DNA of 41,006 nt from Candidatus Brocadia sp. (GTDB lineage: Bacteria > Planctomycetota > Brocadiia > Brocadiales > Brocadiaceae): assembly GCA_013360945.1 (NCBI GenBank), contig JABWAQ010000020.1, positions 1-41,006 on the forward strand. Reading direction: 5' to 3'. How positions within the stretch are numbered: the stretch's first letter is position 1; the number at the start of each line of letters is the position of its first letter. Positions 17,100-27,099 of the stretch are shown piece after piece. Both the position numbers and the translations under genes were made by a program. The notes beneath the pieces are model-generated. The model was not told the DNA's origin and made no database searches. It saw nothing but the letters and a program-made list of their open reading frames with translations.

Positions 17100-17909
17100 A
17101 TGCAAGGCAATGAATATTTAATGGAAAGTGATGAAGAGGTACTCCGGCTAGATGCAAAAACAGATAGTAAGGTTGTTGAGAATCAGGCATTCTGGGCAGG
17201 TATAAAACCAGGAATGCGTGTTGCAGATATATGCTGTGGTTCAGGGAAAACCACTTCGGTATTATATAAATTAATTCAACCTGGTGGTGTCGCAGTCGGA
17301 GTGGATGGGTCAAAGAATAGAATTGAATATGCTAAAGGGCATTATGGCACCCAGGGGTTGGATTTTATCTGTAAAGACATCCGTGAACCTCTTGGTGATC
17401 TGGGGATGTTTGACTTTGTCTGGGTTCGCTTTCTCTTGGAGTATTATCTTTCCAATAGTTTTGATATCGTGAAAAATATATCTGGGATTGTAAAACCCGG
17501 CGGCATTCTATGCCTGATTGATTTGGACCATAATTGTTTAAACCATTTTGCCCCTTCCCAGAGATTGGAAAGAACTATTTTTTCTATTATAAAATATCTG
17601 GAAGAAAAAGCAAATTTTGACCCTTATGCAGGAAGAAAGCTCTATTTTCACCTCTATACCCTTGGATATCACGATATCAATGTAGATGTAGCTGCACATC
17701 ATTTGATATTTGGCAAATTAAAGGATGTTGATGCCTTCAACTGGATCAAAAAAATTGAAGTTATCTCAAGGAAGATACACTATCCATTTGAAGAATATCC
17801 AGGAGGGTATGAAGAATTTTCTGAAGAATTTAACAGATTTTTTGCCGATCCGGGTAGATTTACTTACACGCCAGTAATCTTATGCAAAGGGCAAAAACCT
17901 ATCAGTTAA
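17100..17909 (+). CDS. Class I SAM-dependent methyltransferase
   Basis: A 269-residue Rossmann-fold methyltransferase. The SAM-binding motif I reads VADICCGSGKTT, followed by the acidic VGVDGSKNRIEYA, FICKDIREPL, and the post-motif GMFDFVWVRFLLEYY. IVKPGGILCLIDLDHN matches the motif of many small-molecule or quinone methyltransferases. No substrate domain is recognised. AAGG about 8 nt upstream of ATG 17100 serves as ribosome-binding site. The gene ends one base before the stop of the convergent HD-GYP gene (17910 is the only base between), leaving no room for a separate terminator. Confidence 0.85.
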   Translation: MQGNEYLMESDEEVLRLDAKTDSKVVENQAFWAGIKPGMRVADICCGSGKTTSVLYKLIQPGGVAVGVDGSKNRIEYAKGHYGTQGLDFICKDIREPLGDLGMFDFVWVRFLLEYYLSNSFDIVKNISGIVKPGGILCLIDLDHNCLNHFAPSQRLERTIFSIIKYLEEKANFDPYAGRKLYFHLYTLGYHDINVDVAAHHLIFGKLKDVDAFNWIKKIEVISRKIHYPFEEYPGGYEEFSEEFNRFFADPGRFTYTPVILCKGQKPIS

Positions 17910-17910
17910 T

Positions 17911-19863
17911 TCAAATCTGTAAAACCAATCGCTCAGGGCTAAAGTTATAATTATATTTCTTGTTGTAAAATGTAGTAAAGGCATTAACAATCTTTTTGTC
18001 AAAGCGCGTTCCGCTTTCCTCTTCTAAAAGTTGAAATGCAATATCCAGCGGCAACGGTTCCCGATAATGACGTTTTGATGTTATGGCATCAAAAAAATCT
18101 GCAACGCCAATTATCCTCGCACCCAGGGGAATCTCTTCTCCCTTAAGCCCTTTCGGATAACCGCTCCCGTCAATTTTTTCGTGATGGGATCCTGCAATAT
18201 CAGGCACCTCTTTATAAAAACCTTCAAAATGTATCTGTTCCAGTATTTTTTTAGTCTTTTCTGCATGAGTTTCTATCTCTATCCGCTCATAGGGGTTTAG
18301 TTTGCCTTTTTTCTTCAAGATGGAATCTTCGATACCTATCTTGCCATAATCGTGCAGCAGGGCGGCAACCCGAATGACTTCACAATAATCTTTTGATATA
18401 CCAAGTTCATTACAGATTCCTAAAGCATATTCTGTAACCTTCTCGGAATGCCCGGCAGTCATAGCATCGCGCGCATCGATACTGGACGCCAAAACCTGTA
18501 TTATGGATTTGAATTGACATTCCCTTGACTCAATAAGAATGCTATTATGAATACTTATCCCTATCTCAGGTGCGATACCCATTAATAAACTGGCATCACT
18601 CTGAATTAATGGCCTTTTTGTCTTTATATTATCCGCCGCAAGAATACCCAGGGATTCCTTTTCGTAGATTATAGGACAACAAATAAAGGATTTTGCCCCC
18701 ATGGTTTTTGCAAATTCGAGACTGCGCGGTGTAAGGGAGTCTTTTATCTCGGTTATATCATTTATTATAAATGGTTTCTGCTCGCGAAAGGAGACAACGA
18801 ATATCCCTTTTGACATTTGATTATCTAAATGAAAACTGATATTCTTCAAAATATGTAATTGTTCGTCGGTATAACCAAAACCTGCACGGAATTGCAGTCT
18901 GCTTTTATCCTGATTTGCCAGAAGTATCATGCCACGATCATAATCAAGTCTTTTTTCCAGCACCTGGATAACATTCGATAAAATATCATCAATGTCCATC
19001 TGTTTGCTAAGTGCAAGTCCTATCTCGTTTATCATAAGGGCATTGTTATAATTTACATTGATCTGCTCTAAGAGCTTATCGGGGGAATCCCTGAGGTTAT
19101 CTATTGCAGTATTGAGTTCCCTTTTCTCCATGATTTTGGAGTACAAGGTTAATGATAAAATAACGAATATTGTTATGGGTAAAATTGCAATTACAGTAAC
19201 ATGGGGGTTCACAAAAAAAGAACACATGCAGCCCGGAGAAAGGAACAAGGTCGTATAATTTCTTATTTTTTCCCAAAAAGCAAACTGTGATTCTTTCCAG
19301 GAAACTATATAACGGCAAACGTTCCCACCTTCAAAGACACACTCAGGGTGTTCTATTTTTGGCATCCTGGAGTTAAACATGGCGCTAACACATTCAAAAA
19401 ACCCTATCCTGTTTTTACATTGAAATGGTTTTTCACAAATCCCCTCTAAGGGCGTAACGGTAATTTCAACTTTATTGGTATCGATTTTCTTTGATTCATA
19501 GATTGCAGATCTGGTAAAACTCTGCGCTGCCTTTCCTATTGTCTCATACGCCTTGGCAGGACCAACATGACTCAGGATAATCTGCCTCATTATTCCTATA
19601 GCGTCAGGCGATGCTCCAAACCTGCCTGCTTCCCTTGCGATATCCTTATTTCCTGTTAAATATACCAATCTTTCATAAAACAGGTCTATCTGTTCCTGGG
19701 TGAACCAGTGTCCTTCATCTGAAACCTGATAGGATTTCATCCCTGCGTAATGCAATAATTCATCTATATTGATATAACTATAATTTCTTTTAATGAGCTT
19801 TATATAAGTATCAATGATCCGGCTGTTATATAAAGGTTTGTTACCTATCCTGGATTTTTCCAT
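17911..19863 (-). CDS. Membrane GAF / HD-GYP c-di-GMP phosphodiesterase with V4R-like N-terminus
   Basis: A 650-residue signalling protein. Residues 1-190 form a soluble domain ending in a Cys-containing GGNVCRYIVSW, resembling V4R/heme-sensor-like input modules. Hydrophobic segments lie at about 205-241. A GAF domain covers about 275-440, and the HD-GYP domain runs from about 450 to 650. The HD pair is H504-D505 in LLHDYGKIG, and the diagnostic HHEKIDGSGYP is at 560-570, so c-di-GMP hydrolysis should be possible. The start overlaps the end of the upstream PilZ gene by 19 nt, which couples degradation of c-di-GMP to a protein with PilZ-like receptor segments. The input signal is unknown. Confidence 0.88.
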   Translation of the reverse strand: MEKSRIGNKPLYNSRIIDTYIKLIKRNYSYINIDELLHYAGMKSYQVSDEGHWFTQEQIDLFYERLVYLTGNKDIAREAGRFGASPDAIGIMRQIILSHVGPAKAYETIGKAAQSFTRSAIYESKKIDTNKVEITVTPLEGICEKPFQCKNRIGFFECVSAMFNSRMPKIEHPECVFEGGNVCRYIVSWKESQFAFWEKIRNYTTLFLSPGCMCSFFVNPHVTVIAILPITIFVILSLTLYSKIMEKRELNTAIDNLRDSPDKLLEQINVNYNNALMINEIGLALSKQMDIDDILSNVIQVLEKRLDYDRGMILLANQDKSRLQFRAGFGYTDEQLHILKNISFHLDNQMSKGIFVVSFREQKPFIINDITEIKDSLTPRSLEFAKTMGAKSFICCPIIYEKESLGILAADNIKTKRPLIQSDASLLMGIAPEIGISIHNSILIESRECQFKSIIQVLASSIDARDAMTAGHSEKVTEYALGICNELGISKDYCEVIRVAALLHDYGKIGIEDSILKKKGKLNPYERIEIETHAEKTKKILEQIHFEGFYKEVPDIAGSHHEKIDGSGYPKGLKGEEIPLGARIIGVADFFDAITSKRHYREPLPLDIAFQLLEEESGTRFDKKIVNAFTTFYNKKYNYNFSPERLVLQI

Positions 19864-21944
19864 GAATGCGCCTTAGAAAGAGATAACACTTTATTTTCTT
19901 CCTGTTTATTGCGATTGATTAAGATTTCAATGTATTTGAAATAAGGATCGAGATAACTCAAATTTAAGACCCACAAATTATATGTTTTGTCATACGGTAT
20001 GGATTGGTCTTTAACATAACTTACCGGATAGAGCAGTACGGGAATTTCCTCTTGCTCATAATATTTTGATAACATGAATAGGCAGGAATAGAGGGCCTTA
20101 TAAGGGAGATCCTCAGGATCCAGGACAATAATATGCATGCAATTAGTTAGATCAGACATATTTAAACCGATATCTGATATATGTACTATGATAAAAGCTT
20201 TAAAGGTATCATTTTTCTTTAGTGAGAAAAAGTGTCTTTCCCTCTTCAAACCAAGTCTATGGTATTCTTTGTTGAGATCATTATTATCGATCATATCCGG
20301 CTTCAAATCTAAGGCGTCAAGCATCAGGCCACTGGATTTGCACTCATAAAAACCTTCTAATTCCAGGAGGTCTTCAGGCTGAGATTTAGCAAGCATCCAC
20401 GGATCTGTTAAATCCATTGTACTCAAATTTTTTTGATAATGAAAGTAGGCAAAAGGATCAATGGAAGCGCCCTTTTGATCGTCTATATACTGAGTAACTC
20501 CCCCAAATACACGCTGAGGAAATTTATTGTCGGGCCTGAAATAACAGCAAGTATAATTCATATGGGATGAATACAGGTTATGAAAATCATTTACATAGCG
20601 CCCCAGCTGATTCAAAACAACCAACCCAGCCCTGTCACAACCTGATCTGCTGGCAGCATGATGATGGATTAACCATGTATTTTCATAAAAGCGGATCATT
20701 GATAGATGCCCTTGCACTTCCCCTTTGTCTTGATATATAAAATGTCTGGCTATACTTGGATTCTGGGTATATAGCTTCTGATAAATTTCTCTAAACTTTG
20801 ATTTATCGTCATGCATGTGGGCGTATTTCTCAGGGTAGATAAAGCCTGTCTCAAAAAAGAATTTCCACAGTGTATCTAAATCCACATTGTGACAAACGTA
20901 TGATTTTTTGTTCGTTGCTTTATGCAGGAGATTCGCTAACCTACTTTGATCTTGCATGTCCATCTCTAAAAAAGCAACGCCACATTTTATGTAAGTCCTA
21001 TCGTCATCGGCCTTATAGTTATTTCTATAAACAACCTGTGCATTGCATTTTATCGTAAAATTATTTGCAAATTCTATGAATAATTCCGGTATGATCAATC
21101 CCGCCAGGAGCACGGAATTTTCCTGGTATTCTTCAACAGCAAAACCTGAGCCTGAGATATCTTCGACCTCAAGGGTGATCATTTTCTGAATAATAGGATG
21201 TTTGAAAATAATATTCGGCACAGGGTTCAATTTATGTCTCGGACTTCTGAATTCTTTTGGCTTAAATCTCCGCATCTGGTTTTCTACAGGTTCTAATACA
21301 AAGTTGCGCGTTTTTTGACCACACGTTTGTCTGATTATCTTACATTTTCCTGAGTAGAAGATATCCTGATCTTTTTTCAATACAACATTTACCATACTTT
21401 CAGGGTTGATTAGCCAGAATGATTGAGGTGGCACTGCCGTTATTTGTACAGAGAATGAGACGGCACTAAAGTCAAGAAGAAAGCCATAAAATACCACACC
21501 GTTTTGAGTCAAGTCAACACATATTCCTTCGCAGGAATTCCTTATTACTTTTCGATAATTGAATTCAAGACATGTTTCTGGAAGTTTAAAACAGATTTCT
21601 GTCTCATTTATCTCTTCAACGTCAGCTTCAACACGAATCAGTCTCTGGCCATTTTTAAGAATAAAATCCAGATATTTATATGAATTCAGTTTCTCTGCCG
21701 GACTTGTAGGTTCAACCCAGAAACAATTCAAACGGTCTTCAGTACATAGTTGCGGCTTAGCCTGAAGTGATATTATATGGTCATATTTTACATGTTTGAA
21801 GTTTATATGTATAGTGCCATCCTGAAAATTAACATAGTTCAAGGTGTTTATTAAATTTTTTTTACAGACCTTGATTCCCTCTTTCTGTCTGCTATCAGAT
21901 TCTGTATTTTTAAATTCTTGAATAATTTTACGGAGGGTATCCAA
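19845..21944 (-). CDS. PilZ-domain protein fused to an acyltransferase-like domain
   Basis: A 699-residue cytoplasmic protein. Two PilZ-like beta-rich segments are visible. The first (about 130-200) has YRKVIR and later LLDFSAVSF. The second (about 225-345) has an Arg-rich stretch RFKPKEFRSPRH (226-237) followed by DISGSG (262-267), which fits the c-di-GMP-binding RxxxR...D/NxSxxG signature. Residues about 350-699 look like a GNAT/FemAB-type N-acyltransferase (QGHLSMIRFYENTWLIHHHA), but I cannot name the substrate. The 19-nt overlap with the HD-GYP gene makes this a likely c-di-GMP effector and eraser pair. No signal peptide or membrane segment is seen. Confidence 0.7.
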   Translation of the reverse strand: MDTLRKIIQEFKNTESDSRQKEGIKVCKKNLINTLNYVNFQDGTIHINFKHVKYDHIISLQAKPQLCTEDRLNCFWVEPTSPAEKLNSYKYLDFILKNGQRLIRVEADVEEINETEICFKLPETCLEFNYRKVIRNSCEGICVDLTQNGVVFYGFLLDFSAVSFSVQITAVPPQSFWLINPESMVNVVLKKDQDIFYSGKCKIIRQTCGQKTRNFVLEPVENQMRRFKPKEFRSPRHKLNPVPNIIFKHPIIQKMITLEVEDISGSGFAVEEYQENSVLLAGLIIPELFIEFANNFTIKCNAQVVYRNNYKADDDRTYIKCGVAFLEMDMQDQSRLANLLHKATNKKSYVCHNVDLDTLWKFFFETGFIYPEKYAHMHDDKSKFREIYQKLYTQNPSIARHFIYQDKGEVQGHLSMIRFYENTWLIHHHAASRSGCDRAGLVVLNQLGRYVNDFHNLYSSHMNYTCCYFRPDNKFPQRVFGGVTQYIDDQKGASIDPFAYFHYQKNLSTMDLTDPWMLAKSQPEDLLELEGFYECKSSGLMLDALDLKPDMIDNNDLNKEYHRLGLKRERHFFSLKKNDTFKAFIIVHISDIGLNMSDLTNCMHIIVLDPEDLPYKALYSCLFMLSKYYEQEEIPVLLYPVSYVKDQSIPYDKTYNLWVLNLSYLDPYFKYIEILINRNKQEENKVLSLSKAHSWKNPG

Positions 21945-21981
21945 TATTCACCGCCCAAAGTGAGTTTTTCAATAATAGCTG

Positions 21982-23271
21982 TCAGAAATTATAGCACAGG
22001 CTAATACCGACCAAATGTAAATCTGTTTCATACTTACCATTTGCGCTGGTGGCAGAATTCAGCAAACCATCAGAAGAATTATCATCTACAGAGTTATTTT
22101 TGCTCGTGCCTTCTAATTTCTGATAACCATATGCCAGGTCAATCTTAAAGTTTTTTAGTTTTATAGATGTACCAACAGTAAAAAGATGTGTATTGGCATC
22201 CGGAACAATGGGGTCAAATGTCTTGTCAGGCACTGGATTTCCTCCGTATAAATAGCCACCAAGCAATGCAATCCAGTCCGTGAGTTGATATTTGGCACCG
22301 AAATTCACAGAATAGGTATCTTGCCAGTCTTTTTCAGTAATGGATTCATTACTGCCCGCGACTGAATGATCAAGGTCTACTTTTAATTCGTCAAAAGAAG
22401 ACCAGCCCTCCCATCTCAATACAGTTTCTAATGTCAAACGATCAAAGCCTTTGTAGCAGACACCTGCATGTATTTGTTGTGGAAGTGTAATATCCGTATC
22501 GCCATCGGTATCCGGAAATAACGCCCCGATTGGCGAAGGGGTATCTGCAGGGAGATCAAAATCGGAGGTGCCATCAATGTCTACCTTTATTTCGCTTCGG
22601 TATGAAACACCGAATGAAATATCTTCATTTATATCATATAAAATACCAAGGTTGTAACCGATACCGGTTCCATCGCCATTAAATTTTTGGTTGGCATCGG
22701 TGAGTCCAAAACCAGACATATTTATTTTCTTCTCCAGTGTTGTATCAAGCACAAGAACATCCACTCCCGCTGCAAGTGCGACATTGGGTAATATTTGGTA
22801 TGAAACTGCTGGATTAATATTAAAAGTTCTCATCTCGGATTTAGTGGCTATGTACCTTCCTTCCCAGTCATCATCCCAGGTTGTAGCCAGGCCAAAAGGA
22901 GAAAAGATTCCCATGCCGGCACTGATCTTCTCATTGAATTTATGGGTGATATAAAATGTGGATGGATAAAACATTTCATCTGTTGTTTCAACAGTCTCCC
23001 CGGTAAAATCGCTTTTAAACTCACGCGAAGGAAAAATTACGGTCGTTCCCGATTCTATCTGCGTGCCTTCAAGTTTATTAATCAATGCCGGATTAAAAAA
23101 GACAGATGATGGGCTGTCCGTATGTGCAATTACAGAATCTGCCTGGCCTAAAGCTGATGCTCCCTGCGTATATATTGCAAAACCGGAACTGTATGCATCC
23201 TGAGACACCCATAGACAAAGGAATAAAAACAGAACAGTAGATATTCCCTTCCCGAATTTTATTTGACACAT
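21982..23271 (-). CDS. FadL/TodX/OmpP1-family outer-membrane transport protein
   Basis: A 429-residue outer-membrane beta-barrel of the FadL family, which takes up hydrophobic compounds such as long-chain fatty acids or aromatics. A signal peptide is visible (positively charged start, LFLFLCLWV core, cleavage near AYSSGFA). The mature N-terminus shows SGFAIYTQGASALGQADSV and SPSSVFFNPAL, typical of the family hatch region. The protein ends in alternating aromatic residues with a C-terminal Phe (LCYNF), the usual barrel-assembly signal. AGGAGGGA lies 9-10 nt upstream of the ATG. It is followed 37 nt later by the PilZ gene on the same strand and may share its transcript. Confidence 0.9.
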   Translation of the reverse strand: MCQIKFGKGISTVLFLFLCLWVSQDAYSSGFAIYTQGASALGQADSVIAHTDSPSSVFFNPALINKLEGTQIESGTTVIFPSREFKSDFTGETVETTDEMFYPSTFYITHKFNEKISAGMGIFSPFGLATTWDDDWEGRYIATKSEMRTFNINPAVSYQILPNVALAAGVDVLVLDTTLEKKINMSGFGLTDANQKFNGDGTGIGYNLGILYDINEDISFGVSYRSEIKVDIDGTSDFDLPADTPSPIGALFPDTDGDTDITLPQQIHAGVCYKGFDRLTLETVLRWEGWSSFDELKVDLDHSVAGSNESITEKDWQDTYSVNFGAKYQLTDWIALLGGYLYGGNPVPDKTFDPIVPDANTHLFTVGTSIKLKNFKIDLAYGYQKLEGTSKNNSVDDNSSDGLLNSATSANGKYETDLHLVGISLCYNF

Positions 23272-24008
23272 TGTAAAAAATCCCTCCTAAAAAGTGATAT
23301 TATCGGTAACTATTCAAGATGATTTAGCATACAATTAATTTAGTTCATTTTTTATCCATTTCAGACATTATAGAAAAATTCCACTTCGGCTAACAACCGC
23401 GGACTTCATTTTATATCTTTCTATAAATTAATTAATAATTTGAACATAATCGTTAGCCTTACTACAGGCTTAAAGTGGTGTGATTACTGACATTAAGGGT
23501 GCTTACGCAAGCGAAAACTATTAGTCACCTTGTTTGGAATGCCACCATTTCGGTGACATTCCAACAAAAGGCAACTTAAAAGGAGAGATAATTCGGTATT
23601 TACAGGTTCATTTTGCATTGTTTAATACCGAATTAATTTTAAAATGGAGCACAAAATGTGCCAATTGCCGAGACAGGCTCTTGTTGCAGGTAAAACTGGC
23701 CTGGTGTCCTTCTGGTAGAATTTACATATGCTATGGATATGGGTATTGTGTTTTTTTGAAAATTAATACAATGCATTGTGTGCAAATATTAGCACTAGCA
23801 TATGGTACATATTTTTTAATTTGAAAACAGTATTTGCAATAATGATAATGGTAAATCTTACATTGTAGCAGATGACATATTTGTTTAAAAAGAGAACATA
23901 TCGTTTACAAACTGTACAAAAAGGCGCAAATTGACAAAATTATTAAGATCAGAAACAATGCGTTAAAAATGGTTTGCTTTTGTAATCAACGTCTTGCAGG
24001 TATCTTAC
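23272..24008. other. 737-bp non-coding gap with several inverted repeats
   Basis: This lies upstream of the porin gene and downstream of nuoN. A possible 96-residue ORF (23534-23824) has no recognisable motif and an unconvincing composition, so I do not call it. Structural features include GGCTAAC / GTTAGCC arms (23388-23394 and 23451-23457), a hairpin at 23536-23563 (GGAATG-CACC arms), a 12-bp perfect inverted repeat (23589-23600 and 23624-23635) and a small GCACA/TGTGC hairpin just after. No clear terminator for the nuo operon was found. Confidence 0.6.
23589..23635. repeat. 12-bp perfect inverted repeat with 23-nt spacer
   Basis: TAATTCGGTATT (23589-23600) pairs with AATACCGAATTA (23624-23635). 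A second hairpin sits 26 nt upstream (23536-23563). The tandem hairpin arrangement could be an RNA structure, a binding site or a mobile-element end. No neighbouring T run supports a terminator. Confidence 0.45.
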
Positions 24009-25472
24009 TTATTTTGCTATAAGAATAGCTTGCTGTGCAATTTCCATAACTTTAGATGGGAAGATACCTAATTGGAGTGTGCCAACCACTGATATGGCTA
24101 TGGCAGCGACGATCAAGGGTGAAAGAGTAAGGGGGGTAAATTCTCTGGAAGATTCCTTCATATACATAATTACCGTAATTCTCAAATAGTAGTAAACGGA
24201 GATGACGCTGTTTATTACGCCAATTACGGCAAGCCCGACATAACCTGATTTAATGGCGGCACTGAAGATATAAAATTTTCCTACGAAACCCGCCATCGGT
24301 GGGATGCCTGCCATGGAAAGCATAAAGAGTGTCATCGATATGGCGAGAAGCGGATGTTTAAAGCCTAACCCGGCATAGTCATTGATCTGTATGAATTCAT
24401 CACCCTTATGGCTTAATACAATAACAATAGCAAATGCCCCGATATTCATAAAGGTATAGGCTAAGATGTAAAATAATGTACCCGATATACCCATGTTATT
24501 CGCTGCAACCAGGGCAATGAGGAGATAACCTGCATGGGCAATGCTGGAATAGGCCAGCATACGCTTGATGTTCGTCTGAGCGATGGCCACGATGTTTCCT
24601 GTTGTCATCGTCAATATGGCAAGAATATAAATAATTTTTTGCCATTCATAATGGGTCGATCCGAAAGATGTCGTGAAAATACGCAAAAAGGCTGCAAATC
24701 CAGCAGCTTTAGGTCCTACCGACATAAATGCCGTTATCGCCGTGGGTGCACCTTCATAGACATCAGGTACCCAGGCGTGAAATGGCACAGAAGCCACTTT
24801 GAATCCAAGTCCAATGATTATTAACCCCATTCCCATAACTAACAGGGGGTCTGAAATGCCGCCCTTGCTTGTAATAAAATAGGCGATTTGTTTGAGGTTG
24901 ATTGTGCCCGTTGAACCGTAGATAATGGATATGCCATACAGCAAAAAGCCCGTGGCAAACGCTCCGAGTAAAAAATATTTTAAAGACGCCTCGTTTGAGA
25001 TGAGTTTTGAGCGTTTGAACCCTGTAAGAATGTATATACTGACAGACATGACCTCCAGGCCAATGAAAATATTCAACAAATCTGCACCGGATGCCATGAG
25101 CATCATCCCTATCGTTGAAAACATGAGGAGGGCGTAATATTCACCGTGATTGATCTCCTCACGTTTGATGTAGCTGTGTGAGACCAGGATTGTAAGCCCT
25201 GTGCTAAGCAGGAAGATAAAATTAAAAAATAAGGAGTAATTATCTATGGTAAAAGTTTCATTAAACGAGAATAATGTTGTTCCTGCAGGATTTCTTGCAA
25301 AAATGGCTGCAATGACAATCCCCATGAGTGATACATAGGCAAGGAGATTCTTCTCACCTAACCTTCTCGAAGACAGGACATCCACTAAGAGTACAATCAT
25401 GCCAAAACCTGCCAGTATCAGGATTGGTAAAATGCTGAATATATTAAACGTCATTATCGAGCCATCTGTCAT
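24009..25472 (-). CDS. nuoN: NADH-quinone oxidoreductase subunit N
   Basis: A 487-residue antiporter-like membrane subunit of complex I, one of three proton-pumping modules. About 14 hydrophobic helices are visible. The conserved lysine-bearing segments include SLKYFLLGAFATG and FKVASVPFHAWVPDVYEGAP, with KRMLAYSSIAHAGY and the helix-12 region further on. Length is typical (about 480-490). AAAGG lies about 8 nt before ATG 25472. It is the last gene of the nuo operon; no strong terminator was found after it. Confidence 0.95.
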   Translation of the reverse strand: MTDGSIMTFNIFSILPILILAGFGMIVLLVDVLSSRRLGEKNLLAYVSLMGIVIAAIFARNPAGTTLFSFNETFTIDNYSLFFNFIFLLSTGLTILVSHSYIKREEINHGEYYALLMFSTIGMMLMASGADLLNIFIGLEVMSVSIYILTGFKRSKLISNEASLKYFLLGAFATGFLLYGISIIYGSTGTINLKQIAYFITSKGGISDPLLVMGMGLIIIGLGFKVASVPFHAWVPDVYEGAPTAITAFMSVGPKAAGFAAFLRIFTTSFGSTHYEWQKIIYILAILTMTTGNIVAIAQTNIKRMLAYSSIAHAGYLLIALVAANNMGISGTLFYILAYTFMNIGAFAIVIVLSHKGDEFIQINDYAGLGFKHPLLAISMTLFMLSMAGIPPMAGFVGKFYIFSAAIKSGYVGLAVIGVINSVISVYYYLRITVIMYMKESSREFTPLTLSPLIVAAIAISVVGTLQLGIFPSKVMEIAQQAILIAK

Positions 25473-25485
25473 ATACGAAAACCTT

Positions 25486-27063
25486 TTACCATTCTATTTT
25501 TGTCTCAGGAACTATATCAATCTTTGGCGTAACATTTTTCTGCAATTGATCACGCTTGTCCCGATTGTGGACGCTGGATAACCTACTTGCCGTCCCTCCC
25601 ATCTGTTTTAAGAGGTGATTTACCGAGGTATCCATTTTTTTCAGGAACGAATTGGGATAGATGCCTATCCAGAAGATCATTATGACAACGGGAATCAGGA
25701 TAGCAAATTCCCGTTTATTAATATCTGGTAACGTCTTATTCTCCTCGTGGGTTATTTCATGAAACATGACCCTTTGAAACATCCAGAGCATGTATACGGC
25801 CGCAAGGATAATGCCCGATGTTGCGATTGACGCATAGAGAATACGTGCTTTGAATGTGCCTACGAGAATGAGAAACTCTCCCACAAAACCGTTTAACCCA
25901 GGTAGTCCAATGGATGAGAGGGTAACGATCATAAAGAAGGTGGCAAAAACCGGCATCTGCCTGGTTAAACCCCCAAAATCTGCAATCATGCGCGTATGCC
26001 TTCTGTCATAGAGCATACCGACGATAAGGAAGAGCGCCCCGGTACTGAGACCGTGATTGATCATCTGGATAATTCCCCCCTCGATGCCCTGAACATTGAA
26101 AGCAAAGATTCCTAACATGACAAAGCCTAAATGACTCACACTGGAATAGGCAACGAGTTTTTTCAGATCATCCTGCACCATTGAGACCAACGCGCCATAA
26201 ATGATACCCACAATAGCCATCCATGAAATTACCGGGATAAAGGCATGGCTTGCCTCCGGGAATAGAGGCAGGCAGAACCGCACGAAGCCGTATGTCCCCA
26301 TTTTTAAAAGGACGCCAGCCAGGATCACACTTCCGGCTGTCGGTGCTTCTACGTGGGCATCCGGCAGCCATGTGTGAAAGGGAAACATGGGTACCTTGAT
26401 GGCAAATGCAAAGGCAAATGCCAGAAACAACCAGAATTGAACGGCAAAGGATAACTCGAGCCGGTAAAATTCCAGGAGATTAAAGGTATATTCTCCGGTC
26501 GCCCTATGGTTTAAAAAATATAAGGCAATGATAGCCAAGAGCATGAACACACTGCCCGCCATGGTGTAAATGAAGAATTTTACCGCGGCATAAATCCTCC
26601 GTGGCCCGCCCCAGATACCAATGAGAAGATACATGGGAATCAGCATAAGTTCCCAGAATACATAAAACAAAAATACATCCAACGAGATAAACACGCCAAT
26701 CATGCCCGTCTCAAGCACCAGCATAGCAATCATGTATTCTTTTACATTTTTAGTGATATGCCATGAAGCAAGAATGGAAATAGGGGTAATAAATGTTGTC
26801 AGGAGTATGAGAAAGAGACTGACTCCATCTATTCCCACATAATAATGGATTCCAAAGGAAGGTATCCACTGGAGTTTTTCGGTAAACTGCATCTCATGCG
26901 CGTGCGTATCGAAATAAAAATAGAGAGGAAGGGAAATGAAAAATACAACTATGGAAACTAACAGGGCAGTAACCCTGATCAGTTCACCCTTCCTTGAATC
27001 CATGGAAAGGATAAAGAATACACCGATAATTGGAAGAAAGGTTATGAGTGAAAGAATAGGCAT
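25486..27063 (-). CDS. nuoM: NADH-quinone oxidoreductase subunit M
   Basis: A 525-residue antiporter-like membrane subunit of complex I. Diagnostic segments are VGIDGVSLFLILLTTFITP near the N-terminus, the Glu-bearing FYVFWELMLIPMYLLIG, AFAIKVPMFPFHTWLPDAH and KKLVAYSSVSHLGFVMLG. After the last helix a hydrophilic tail of about 50 residues (from NHLLKQMGG on) is longer than in E. coli NuoM and may reach a neighbouring subunit. It lies 13 nt upstream of nuoN. Confidence 0.95.
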   Translation of the reverse strand: MPILSLITFLPIIGVFFILSMDSRKGELIRVTALLVSIVVFFISLPLYFYFDTHAHEMQFTEKLQWIPSFGIHYYVGIDGVSLFLILLTTFITPISILASWHITKNVKEYMIAMLVLETGMIGVFISLDVFLFYVFWELMLIPMYLLIGIWGGPRRIYAAVKFFIYTMAGSVFMLLAIIALYFLNHRATGEYTFNLLEFYRLELSFAVQFWLFLAFAFAFAIKVPMFPFHTWLPDAHVEAPTAGSVILAGVLLKMGTYGFVRFCLPLFPEASHAFIPVISWMAIVGIIYGALVSMVQDDLKKLVAYSSVSHLGFVMLGIFAFNVQGIEGGIIQMINHGLSTGALFLIVGMLYDRRHTRMIADFGGLTRQMPVFATFFMIVTLSSIGLPGLNGFVGEFLILVGTFKARILYASIATSGIILAAVYMLWMFQRVMFHEITHEENKTLPDINKREFAILIPVVIMIFWIGIYPNSFLKKMDTSVNHLLKQMGGTASRLSSVHNRDKRDQLQKNVTPKIDIVPETKIEW

Positions 27064-27099
27064 AGAAATTTACATGATCCTGAACTATATTTTCTTTAT

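Noticed and set aside
23534..23824. 96-residue plus-strand ORF in the porin-nuoN gap
   Set aside because: No motif, no ribosome-binding site, and the frame runs through the inverted repeats; composition looks like chance.
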